A stretch of DNA of 5,546 bases. Origin: Acidimicrobiaceae bacterium. GTDB taxonomy: Bacteria > Actinomycetota > Acidimicrobiia > Acidimicrobiales > RAAP-2. Both the position numbers and the translations under genes were made by a program. Numbering within the stretch: position 1 is the first letter of the stretch; every line of letters begins with the position of its first letter. This document shows positions 1-5,546 of this stretch, piece by piece. Below the pieces are notes generated by a model, which worked only from the letters and a program-made list of their open reading frames with translations, searched no databases and was not told the origin of the DNA. Location: assembly GCA_003133005.1 (NCBI GenBank), contig PKZI01000054.1:161-5706 (forward strand), written 5' to 3'.

Positions 1-638
1 GCCTCGGCGATGCGCTTGACGAGCTTCTCGTGGTGACGACGATAACGAATGAGATCTGCGATCGTGACGAGGGGTAGTCCGTGCCGCTCGGCGAACGCCT
101 CGAGTTCGGGCAGTCGCGCCATGCCTGTCTTATCGGCACTTACCACTTCGCACAGCACGCCCGACGGGTACTTGCCCGCCAGTCGACAGAGGTCGACCGT
201 TGCCTCAGTGTGACCCGCGCGCTTGAGCACGCCGCCTTGACGATAGCGAAGCGGAAAGATGTGTCCCGGCCGATTGAGATCGTTTGGTCGCGTCGCGGGA
301 TCGATGAGGGCTCGCACGGTCGCTGCCCGGTCGCTCGCGGAGATTCCTGTCGAGGTGCCGTGACGGAAGTCCACCGTGATGGTGAACGCGGTGCGCTGGG
401 CTTCGGTGTTCGCGACCACCATGAGTGGCAGTTCAAGTTCATCGGCGCGCTGGCTCTCGAGAGGTACGCAAAAGACGCCCGACGTGTGCTCGAGGAAGAA
501 GGCCATGCTCTCGGGCGTCACGTCCTCGGCGGCCATAATAAGGTCGCCTTCGTTCTCACGATCCTCATCGTCGACCACGACGACCATGCCACCGTTTTTA
601 AGCTGCTCGATCGCTTGTTCGATTGTCGCCAGCGCCAT
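1..638 (-). CDS. ribBA: 3,4-dihydroxy-2-butanone 4-phosphate synthase (RibB domain), probable N-terminal half of bifunctional RibBA; truncated by the window edge
   Basis: The RibB domain converts ribulose-5-phosphate to 3,4-dihydroxy-2-butanone-4-phosphate plus formate, supplying the four-carbon unit of riboflavin in the cytoplasm. I translated this frame by hand; it is open for 212 codons and leaves the window without a stop. Family signatures run in order: the acidic metal/substrate loop DDEDRENEGD (residues 23-32), the GTSTGISASDRA block (94-105), RPGHIFPLR (123-131), RAGHTEAT (140-147, with the conserved His 143) and GVLCE (160-164, Glu 164). The ending VTIADLIRYRRHHEKLVKRIAE is where stand-alone RibB proteins stop and where RibBA fusions join the GTP cyclohydrolase II domain, so a fusion is likely in an actinobacterium but cannot be seen. 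The ATG start shares one base with the ribD stop (TGATG) and has a GGAGGT ribosome-binding site. The usual DG(S/T)MAR stretch reads DKTGMAR (169-175), a minor variation. Confidence 0.95.
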   Translation of the reverse strand, partial: MALATIEQAIEQLKNGGMVVVVDDEDRENEGDLIMAAEDVTPESMAFFLEHTSGVFCVPLESQRADELELPLMVVANTEAQRTAFTITVDFRHGTSTGISASDRAATVRALIDPATRPNDLNRPGHIFPLRYRQGGVLKRAGHTEATVDLCRLAGKYPSGVLCEVVSADKTGMARLPELEAFAERHGLPLVTIADLIRYRRHHEKLVKRIAE

Positions 639-1624
639 CAGACCTCCACGTCCACCCTTATATCGTCACCAATCTGAGCCACGCTCACCACCCGACCCCG
701 AAGAAGCGAGTCCATGGTCGGTGTCGTGAGCATCCGCAGCGCACCCAATGTCCCTCGTCCCCCCGCAAAAGCCGGTGCCACGTACCAGACCACGTGATTC
801 ACGAGACCGTGCTCGAGAAACTCGCTGGCGGTGGTGGGACCTCCCTCAACGAGCAACTGCAAGACGTCATGCTGGCCGAGTTCGTCCAGTATAAGACCGA
901 GGTCCCCGCTTCGTTCGAGACAAGGGCGCACTTTCGCGTCTGGGGGCACCGCACCGAGCACCACCCGCAGCGGCTCGAGGATGATGTCGTCGAGGCGGGC
1001 CGTGAGCGCCGGATTATCCGCGCGCACCGTACCCGCGCCCACGAGAATCGCTTGGCTCTGGGCTCGTAGGACATGCGCATCGCGTCGCGCGGGTTCACTC
1101 GTGATCCATTGGCTCGAACCGTCGGACATCGCCACGATGCCGTCCAACGTGGACGCGACCTTTAACACGACGTAGGGTCTGCCCGTACGTCGGTGCCACA
1201 GATAGGCGCCGAGTTGCTGTTTGACCAGCGCCTCTTGCACGCCCACTTCAACCTGGACGCCCGAGGACTTCAATAACGCAACCCCGCGTCCCGAGACCCT
1301 TGGATCAGTGTCGAGCGTGCCGACGAGAACGCGCGCGACCCCCGCTTGCACAATTGCCTCGACGCAGGGACCTGTTCGACCAACGTGACAACAGGGTTCG
1401 AGCGTCACGATCATCGTCGCGCCGCGTGCCTTTTCGCCGGCGCGACGAAGTGCCTCGATCTCGGCGTGTGACTCACCGGGTGCTTGGGTGTGACCCTCGC
1501 CAACGATGACGCCCTGATCGTTCACGATGAGTGCACCGACCCAGGGATTCGGCGGCGCGTGCCACCTCGCCTTCTCTCCTGTCTCGATTGCCATCAGCAT
1601 GAGTTCGTGCGGGGCGAAGGACAT
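638..1624 (-). CDS. ribD: Bifunctional riboflavin biosynthesis deaminase/reductase RibD
   Basis: RibD deaminates 2,5-diamino-6-ribosylamino-4(3H)-pyrimidinone 5'-phosphate and then reduces the ribosyl side chain with NADPH, giving the ribitylamino-uracil precursor of riboflavin. The N-terminal zinc deaminase domain (about 1-140) shows PPNPWVGA (24-31), the HAE zinc/catalytic motif (53-55) and PCCHVGRTGPC (77-87) with the remaining zinc cysteines (78 or 79, and 87). The reductase domain (about 148-328) shows RPYVVLKVASTLDG (149-162), SSQWIT (170-175), VGAGTVRADNP (195-205) and LVEGGPT (258-264). At 328 residues it is shorter than the E. coli and B. subtilis enzymes (about 360); the missing length lies between residues 225 and 255, before the LVEGG strand. 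The ATG start overlaps the rpe stop by one base (TGATG) and has no Shine-Dalgarno, so translation probably depends on reinitiation after rpe. Riboflavin synthase, often next in actinobacteria, is absent here. Confidence 0.96.
   Translation of the reverse strand: MSFAPHELMLMAIETGEKARWHAPPNPWVGALIVNDQGVIVGEGHTQAPGESHAEIEALRRAGEKARGATMIVTLEPCCHVGRTGPCVEAIVQAGVARVLVGTLDTDPRVSGRGVALLKSSGVQVEVGVQEALVKQQLGAYLWHRRTGRPYVVLKVASTLDGIVAMSDGSSQWITSEPARRDAHVLRAQSQAILVGAGTVRADNPALTARLDDIILEPLRVVLGAVPPDAKVRPCLERSGDLGLILDELGQHDVLQLLVEGGPTTASEFLEHGLVNHVVWYVAPAFAGGRGTLGALRMLTTPTMDSLLRGRVVSVAQIGDDIRVDVEV
642..647 (-). promoter_or_regulatory. Shine-Dalgarno site for ribBA
   Basis: GGAGGT on the minus strand lies three bases upstream of the ATG at 638, inside the last codons of ribD. 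It is the strongest ribosome-binding sequence in the window. It supports the 638 start over the next in-frame ATG (codon 18), which would leave almost no sequence before the DDEDREN loop. Confidence 0.65.
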
Positions 1625-2310
1625 CAGTGCGAGAGGTGCGCCGCTTCGCGCAGCGCGCGCGCCGCATCGAGCGGTACGGGCCTTGAAAAGATGGACGAAC
1701 CCGCCACCAGTACGTTCGCGCCCGCTTCAACCACCACTGGCACGGTCGACACGTCGATGCCTCCGTCGACTTCAATGTCGACCTCCACGTGTTGCGCGTC
1801 GACTTCTCGTCGCGCTTCTTTGACTTTGGGCATGACCTCAGCCATGAACGACTGGCCCCCGAAACCGGGAAACACGGTCATGAGGAGCAGGAGGTCGATG
1901 TCACCGAGAAAAGGTGCGACCGCGTCGAATGGTGTGTCCGGGTTAGCGGCGAGTCCCACGCGCAAGCCCAACGAACGCGCGTCGCGAAGCAGCGACGCCG
2001 TGCCCCCGACCTCGACGTGCACCGTGCAGCCATCGGCCCCCGAGGATTTGAACGCTTCGAGATACGAGCCCGGATTGGTCATCATGAGATGACAGTCGAA
2101 GAATCGCGTGCTGTAGGGACGAAGTGATCGAACGACCGGCGGCCCGATCGAGACGTTCGGCACGAAGTGCCCGTCCATCACGTCCACGTGCAACCAGTCG
2201 GTCTGCGCGTCAATCGCTTCGACGCTCTGAGCGAGCTCCCCGAAGTCTGCCGCGAGAATTGAGGGGGCAATCCGTAGGGTGCCGACAGGTCCCGCGTCTC
2301 TCAACGTCAC
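1624..2310 (-). CDS. rpe: Ribulose-phosphate 3-epimerase
   Basis: This enzyme interconverts ribulose-5-phosphate and xylulose-5-phosphate in the non-oxidative pentose phosphate pathway, in the cytosol. The 228-residue length is normal for the family. The TIM-barrel signatures are complete: IAPSILAADF (14-23), HVDVMDGHFVPN (41-52, metal ligands His 41 and Asp 43), DCHLM (72-76, His 74), PGFGGQSF (148-155, phosphate/substrate loop) and EVDGGI (180-185, catalytic Asp 182), then AGSSIF near the C-terminus. The GTG start at 2310 is constrained by an in-frame TAG four codons upstream. No good Shine-Dalgarno precedes it, and the 13 residues before IAPS are longer than in E. coli Rpe, so a TTG two codons in (2304) remains possible. 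It lies 29 nt after fmt and overlaps ribD by one base. Its substrate is also that of the RibB domain two genes on. The family assignment is secure. Confidence 0.96.
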   Translation of the reverse strand: MTLRDAGPVGTLRIAPSILAADFGELAQSVEAIDAQTDWLHVDVMDGHFVPNVSIGPPVVRSLRPYSTRFFDCHLMMTNPGSYLEAFKSSGADGCTVHVEVGGTASLLRDARSLGLRVGLAANPDTPFDAVAPFLGDIDLLLLMTVFPGFGGQSFMAEVMPKVKEARREVDAQHVEVDIEVDGGIDVSTVPVVVEAGANVLVAGSSIFSRPVPLDAARALREAAHLSH

Positions 2311-2316
2311 GAAACC

Positions 2317-2322
2317 AGCCTA
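2317..2322 (-). promoter_or_regulatory. Possible -10 element (TANNNT) of a leaderless promoter for rpe
   Basis: TAGGCT on the minus strand occupies exactly -12 to -7 relative to the first base of the GTG start at 2310. In actinobacteria, TANNNT at this spacing is typical of leaderless transcripts that begin at the start codon. The lack of a Shine-Dalgarno fits this. No convincing -35 hexamer is visible 17 nt upstream. The match involves only three fixed bases, so chance is a real alternative. Confidence 0.3.
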
Positions 2323-2339
2323 GGTCGTGGTGCTCGCAA

Positions 2340-3212
2340 CTAGCTCCACACCAGAACTGACGGGTCCAGGCGCGCCCCGGACCACCAGGCCATCGCACTC
2401 ATTCGACGTGAACCTTCGATTTGGACCTCGTCGAGTACGAACGAACCGTCGATCGCGTGTAACAGGACTTCACCGTCCCTCAGACTGAGGGTCCCCGGCG
2501 AGGCGCTCACTGGCGACACGCGTCCGCGAACGACGAGGAACCGGCGCGCGCCCAGAAAACAGTACGCTCGCTCGAGTCGCACGACGCGTGCAATCTGGTG
2601 CACCGACATGTCAGGTGTGATCCGATAATCGTCACTCGTTAATTTCTTCGCGTACGTCGCCTCGCCCTTTTGTTCGACCGGTTGCTCCAAAAGGTCCGAG
2701 GATGCGAGAACGTCGAGCAAAAGCGCCGCACCTTTAGTCGCGAGTTCACCGGTCAATTCCGTCGCCGTCTTTTCGCCGACGTCGGTCGCGACGCTCGCGT
2801 ACACGGGTCCCGTGTCGAGGGTGGGCTCGATCGACATGACACACACGCCGGTGCGCTCGTCCCCGGCGAGTATCGCCCGTTCCACTGGCGCCGCGCCGCG
2901 CCAGCGCGGTAACAAGGAAAAGTGCACGTTGAGCATCGAGAGATGATCTAACACTGACGTCGGAATAATCGCGCCGTAGGCAACGACCACGCCGCGTTCA
3001 CAGTCGAGTCCTTCGAGTAGACCGAGCGAGTGGCCGACCGCAAGACCGAGCGCGAGCGCCGCGTTCTTCACGGGGCTCGGTGAAAGCTCGCCTCCACGCC
3101 CTCGGCGCCGGTCGGGCCGCGTTATGACGATGGCGACATCGTGACCAGCACCGACAAGCGCTTCAAGCGTGGGCACGGCGGCATCCGGCGTACCTAAGAA
3201 TGCGAGACGCAT
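2340..3212 (-). CDS. fmt: Methionyl-tRNA formyltransferase
   Basis: Fmt transfers a formyl group from 10-formyl-tetrahydrofolate to methionyl-initiator tRNA, priming bacterial translation initiation. The N-terminal Rossmann-type domain starts MRLAFLGTPDAAVP (1-14), followed by the basic loop RPDRRRGRGG (32-41) and SPVK (46-49), AYGAIIP (78-84), NVHFSLLPRWRGAAP (95-109) with catalytic Asn 95 and His 97, and LDTGPVY (132-138) with catalytic Asp 133. The C-terminal tRNA-binding domain begins after ATYAKKLTSDD near residue 190-200. The 290-residue length is shorter than E. coli Fmt (315), mainly in the C-terminal domain, which ends soon after the substrate-binding barrel. The ATG directly follows the def stop (TGA then ATG, no spacer), with GAGGA just upstream, so the two formyl-cycle genes are probably translationally coupled. 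rsmB/fmu, commonly next in actinobacteria, is absent. The stop is TAG. Confidence 0.96.
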   Translation of the reverse strand: MRLAFLGTPDAAVPTLEALVGAGHDVAIVITRPDRRRGRGGELSPSPVKNAALALGLAVGHSLGLLEGLDCERGVVVAYGAIIPTSVLDHLSMLNVHFSLLPRWRGAAPVERAILAGDERTGVCVMSIEPTLDTGPVYASVATDVGEKTATELTGELATKGAALLLDVLASSDLLEQPVEQKGEATYAKKLTSDDYRITPDMSVHQIARVVRLERAYCFLGARRFLVVRGRVSPVSASPGTLSLRDGEVLLHAIDGSFVLDEVQIEGSRRMSAMAWWSGARLDPSVLVWS

Positions 3213-3746
3213 TCAGTCCTCGAGTAGTTGACGCAGTCCGTCGGGGTCGTGCGGCGCGAGTTGCAGATCTCGGGTGCGAAGGATCTTCTTCGCTTTTTTG
3301 CGTTGGTCGGCGTCGAGACGTTCAATGAGCAACACTCCGTTGAGGTGATCCATCTCGTGCTGAAAGATGCGACCTTCGAACTCGTCGGTCTCTACGCTGA
3401 TTTCGTTGCCATCGAGGTCAAAACCCACGAGATGGATCGCGTTGGGACGCGTAATCTCCCAACTAAGTCCGGGCACTGAGAGGCACCCTTCTTGATAGGT
3501 CCATTCCCCGTCCGATTCGAGAATCGTGGGATTGACCACGACGACCGGTCCATCGCCCTTGTCGTAGACGAATAGCCGTTTCTGCACCCCGATCTGATTG
3601 GCGGCGAGACCAACACCGGGTGCCTCGTACATGGTGGTGATCATGGTCTCGGCGAGCTGCGCGATACGACCGTCGATATTCTCGATTTCGGTCGTCACCT
3701 CGTTCAGAACCGGATCGCCGTAGATTCGAATCGGCAGGGTACTCAC
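3213..3746 (-). CDS. def: Peptide deformylase
   Basis: Def is the metallohydrolase that removes the N-formyl group from nascent proteins as they leave the ribosome, reversing the mark placed by the product of the neighbouring fmt gene. All three family motifs are present: GVGLAANQIG (44-53, motif 1), EGCLSVP (86-92, motif 2, metal ligand Cys 88) and QHEMDHLNG (129-137, motif 3, ligands His 130 and His 134, catalytic Glu 131). The length of 177 residues is usual. The basic segment RKKAKKI after the catalytic helix resembles the ribosome-facing C-terminal part of other deformylases. The start is GTG at 3746, bounded by an in-frame TAA four codons upstream; an AGGAG sequence exists but is 19 nt away, too far for a normal ribosome-binding site. 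It follows priA after 54 nt and abuts fmt. In M. tuberculosis def lies elsewhere, so def in this cluster is a lineage feature. Confidence 0.97.
   Translation of the reverse strand: MSTLPIRIYGDPVLNEVTTEIENIDGRIAQLAETMITTMYEAPGVGLAANQIGVQKRLFVYDKGDGPVVVVNPTILESDGEWTYQEGCLSVPGLSWEITRPNAIHLVGFDLDGNEISVETDEFEGRIFQHEMDHLNGVLLIERLDADQRKKAKKILRTRDLQLAPHDPDGLRQLLED
3217..3221 (-). promoter_or_regulatory. Shine-Dalgarno site for fmt
   Basis: GAGGA on the minus strand lies four bases upstream of the fmt ATG, within the last codons of def. It supports both the 3212 start and coupled translation of def and fmt. Confidence 0.6.
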
Positions 3747-3800
3747 CTCACCACGTTATCGCCCACTCCTGGGTCAAAGCCCCGCGTACGACGTCGCCAT
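3747..3800 (-). other. priA-def intergenic spacer, the longest gap in the window
   Basis: The 54-nt spacer holds the candidate TAACGT -10 element, an unpaired-looking AGGAG (3766-3770), a TTGACC (3772-3777) and the 8-base palindrome CGACGTCG near the priA end. There is no stem-loop followed by a T-run, so no intrinsic terminator is seen and read-through from priA into def is expected. Confidence 0.5.
3753..3758 (-). promoter_or_regulatory. Possible -10 element (TANNNT) of a leaderless promoter for def
   Basis: TAACGT on the minus strand sits at exactly -12 to -7 from the GTG start at 3746, the register expected for a leaderless actinobacterial transcript. It lies in the 54-nt priA-def spacer. 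A TTGACC sequence (3772-3777) is present but only 13 nt upstream, too close for a standard -35. The only AGGAG in the spacer is too far from the start to serve it. Moderately suggestive, not proof. Confidence 0.33.
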
Positions 3801-5510
3801 TCAATGCACGGCAACCCGAAGTTTCTGCGCGGGCCGAACGCTCGCGCGAAGTGCGGACGTGAGTTCCTCGACACTGGGCGCGCGTAGGTCAAATCCGTTC
3901 GGCGTAGAGCGCACACTTATTGGTGGGCCAAACTGGGCTACGTACTCCTGTGCGCCGAGGCCCGAGACTTCGGCGAGCGCGCCGTACGGGGGAAAACCCA
4001 ATAACCGAGCCGTCTCGTCGTCACCGTGCACGATCGCGCTCATATCCCCGCTCTCGAGGGCACCAATCACGCCGTCGTGGCCTCGTCTCGTTTGCACGAC
4101 CACTTCACCGTGACCGCCTTGGCGGGGACCGACCAATCGACCCGCTTTTCCCACCGCCATGAGAGCCGCGCGTCGCGCTGACTCGCGCGGTGCCAACAAG
4201 TACTGGTCAAAATCGACGAAGATGACAAGGCCACATCGTCGCACGCGCTGCCAAATTGCCTCAGTACCCACCACCACGCGCTCGAGACTCATCGTTGGCT
4301 CGCTCGCCGCGGTCACTTCGGTCACTGGCTGGGAGAGTTGTGCCGCCACGTCGCGCGCGAGAGTCGTCACCCCAACGCGAACGCGCTTTAGATTCGTTGA
4401 TCCGCACGATCGACAGAAGCGTTCGCGCAGCTCGTGACGATCTCGGCACGCGAGTTGGGAGCCCACCTCCTCTTCGGCGAGGCCACAAACGCCACAACGC
4501 GCGAGTTCGCCGCATTTCACGCACGCGAAGAGCCGTCCCGCACCGAGGCGCTGCAGCACGACCGCCACCGCGACGGGTTCGCCACCCTCGAGCGCGCGAT
4601 GAGCCGCTGCAAGCGTCGCACTTGCGAGTACCCCTTCATGAGGGTCACTGTCGCGCCGATCGACCACCACGACACGTGGCCACCCGACCGAGACATCCTC
4701 GATCGCTCGCGGCGCCGCGACGTCGACGAGCGAGGGCGAAGGTACGATCGACGTCGCCCACCACGGCGCGTCGTCGCGACGGCAGCGCTCGCGCACCATG
4801 GCAAACGCGTCCCACGTAGGGGTCATCTCGGAGCGATACGCCTCGTCGTCGGCGTCCACGATGACCACGCCCGCGACGCGCGGCACCGGGGCGAGGGCGG
4901 CGCCTCGCGAACCCACCACGACCGGCCACCCCGCTCGCATGCGATCCCACTGCGCTTCACCCGACGCAACGTGCACGCCACGCTGTTCGAGTCGTCCGCG
5001 TAGTCGGTTCGCCCACGATTCGGTGGGCACGAGAACCAATAATGACGCGTGGACGTCCCTCGTTGCTTCGTAGGCGCCAAGTATCAAAGCGAGTGGGTCG
5101 GTGGTCGGCGAAACCTGCCACACCCCCGGCTCGAATCGTCTCGAGCCGCTCAACACGCCAGCCTCGAGGGGTTCGCCGAGCGGCGCGTCGGGAAGTGACG
5201 TCACGAGGCGACGGGGCGACGTCGACACGAGAAAGCGCGAGAGCGGGCTATACCAACGTTCACTCGCCCACTCGAGCAAACCGATCATGGTGGGCGGCGG
5301 TCCGTAACCGAGCCATTTGGTCACTGTCTTTAGCTCAGTTCGATACTCCACGTCGCCCACCACCCAGCCGCGCACCGAACGACGATTGAAGTCCACTCGC
5401 ACACGGTCTCCCACGTGTGTTTGGGTGGTCTGTTCACTCAACGAGTAATCGAAGGGCCGGTCAACGGCGCCCACCTCGGTAATCACGCGAACCGCACGCA
5501 CGGCGGTCAC
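3801..5510 (-). CDS. priA: Primosomal protein N' (PriA), actinobacterial type without recognisable helicase ATPase motifs
   Basis: In most bacteria PriA binds stalled or repaired forks and reloads the replicative helicase. This 569-residue protein keeps the family layout: an N-terminal 3' DNA-binding domain (about 1-100, with VDRPFDYSL at 16-24 and GDRVRVDF at 34-41), a degenerate helicase core, a cysteine zinc module (330-369) and a C-terminal domain with GFPPYG (505-510). The core lacks a Walker A GxGKT where one is expected (near 138-148), and the DEEH box is replaced by DADDEA (219-224). ATP hydrolysis is therefore unlikely, as annotated for mycobacterial PriA. The zinc module has cysteines at 330, 333, 339, 342, 355, 366 and 369; the expected eighth, at 358, is Arg, with His 359 beside it. 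The GTG start directly follows the metK stop (TAAGTG) with no clear Shine-Dalgarno. At 569 residues it is shorter than E. coli PriA (732). The family call is firm; the biochemical role of the ATPase-less form is uncertain. Confidence 0.9.
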   Translation of the reverse strand: MTAVRAVRVITEVGAVDRPFDYSLSEQTTQTHVGDRVRVDFNRRSVRGWVVGDVEYRTELKTVTKWLGYGPPPTMIGLLEWASERWYSPLSRFLVSTSPRRLVTSLPDAPLGEPLEAGVLSGSRRFEPGVWQVSPTTDPLALILGAYEATRDVHASLLVLVPTESWANRLRGRLEQRGVHVASGEAQWDRMRAGWPVVVGSRGAALAPVPRVAGVVIVDADDEAYRSEMTPTWDAFAMVRERCRRDDAPWWATSIVPSPSLVDVAAPRAIEDVSVGWPRVVVVDRRDSDPHEGVLASATLAAAHRALEGGEPVAVAVVLQRLGAGRLFACVKCGELARCGVCGLAEEEVGSQLACRDRHELRERFCRSCGSTNLKRVRVGVTTLARDVAAQLSQPVTEVTAASEPTMSLERVVVGTEAIWQRVRRCGLVIFVDFDQYLLAPRESARRAALMAVGKAGRLVGPRQGGHGEVVVQTRRGHDGVIGALESGDMSAIVHGDDETARLLGFPPYGALAEVSGLGAQEYVAQFGPPISVRSTPNGFDLRAPSVEELTSALRASVRPAQKLRVAVH

Positions 5511-5546
5511 TTAGAGCGAAAGTTCTCGACGCAAATCGTCGACGCG
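5511..5546 (-). CDS. metK: C-terminal end of S-adenosylmethionine synthetase (partial, right window edge)
   Basis: Only eleven codons and a TAA stop are visible, encoding RVDDLRRELSL. Actinobacterial MetK proteins typically end in a (T)DRV(D/E)xLR-type helix, and metK commonly lies just upstream of priA in actinobacteria, so both sequence and position agree. MetK makes S-adenosylmethionine from methionine and ATP. The stop abuts the priA GTG with no spacer, so the two are very likely co-transcribed and coupled. The fragment is too short for independent proof, and catalytic motifs lie outside the window. Confidence 0.65.
   Translation of the reverse strand, partial: RVDDLRRELSL

Noticed and set aside
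81..677. Plus-strand open frame of 198 codons across the ribBA region
   Set aside because: It lies antisense to a frame with an unbroken set of RibB signatures and has no recognisable domain; high G+C coding sequence commonly leaves such frames open.
1868..1872. Rpe residue 147 is Phe where E. coli has Asn before PGFGGQ
   Set aside because: This position varies across the family (Glu in the human enzyme), so it is not a missing catalytic residue.
2311..2345. Possible terminator hairpin between fmt and rpe (AGCTAG ... CTAGGCT)
   Set aside because: The pairing is imperfect and short, and no T-run follows, so it does not qualify as an intrinsic terminator.
3772..3777. TTGACC as a -35 box for def
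   Set aside because: Only 13 nt separate it from the TAACGT hexamer, well short of the usual 16-18 nt.
3774..3800. Eight-codon ATG-TGA mini-frame directly after the priA stop (TGAATG), a possible leader peptide for def
   Set aside because: It has no runs of regulatory codons and no attenuator-like stem-loop follows; short frames of this size arise by chance.
4256..5003. Overlapping plus-strand open frames of about 190 codons antisense to priA
   Set aside because: Their products are Arg/Pro/His-rich low-complexity strings typical of non-coding frames in high G+C genes, with no plausible ribosome-binding sites or homology I can recognise.

Overview
The window holds one compact, conserved housekeeping operon, read entirely on the minus strand (high to low coordinates). 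In transcription order it contains: the last codons of metK (5546-5511), priA (5510-3801), def (3746-3213), fmt (3212-2340), rpe (2310-1624), ribD (1624-638) and the first 212 codons of a ribB/ribBA gene that runs off the left edge (638-1). The longest stretch without a coding call is the 54 nt between priA and def. I see no RNA gene, mobile element, CRISPR array, long repeat or rho-independent terminator.

The metK-priA-def-fmt-rpe-ribD-ribBA order, the moderately high G+C content by eye and frequent GTG starts point to an actinobacterium. A PriA without ATPase motifs is a known trait of that phylum. The style of the proteins (short RibD reductase domain, MetK tail, PriA C-terminus) resembles Acidimicrobiia (Ilumatobacter-like or marine/freshwater relatives) more than Mycobacterium or Streptomyces. 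This class-level placement is inference from memory, not from a search. Compared with the Mycobacterium tuberculosis locus (metK ... priA ... fmt-fmu-rpe-ribG ... ribC ... ribA2-ribH), two genes are missing from their usual places. These are the 16S rRNA methyltransferase rsmB/fmu between fmt and rpe, and riboflavin synthase between ribD and ribBA.

The genes form functional blocks. metK makes S-adenosylmethionine. priA belongs to replication restart. fmt and def act on opposite ends of the formyl-methionine cycle: Fmt formylates initiator tRNA and Def removes the formyl group from the nascent protein. rpe makes xylulose-5-phosphate from ribulose-5-phosphate, the same metabolite that the RibB domain converts into the four-carbon riboflavin precursor, while RibD carries out the deaminase/reductase steps on the GTP-derived branch.

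Junctions are very tight: metK/priA and def/fmt abut with no spacer, and rpe/ribD and ribD/ribBA share one base in a TGATG overlap. Only priA/def (54 nt) and fmt/rpe (29 nt) have spacers. In both of these, a TANNNT hexamer sits at exactly -12 to -7 from a GTG start that has no well-placed Shine-Dalgarno, which suggests internal leaderless promoters. I find no sign of an undescribed defence, mobile or regulatory system; the points worth a second look are modest variations on known genes.
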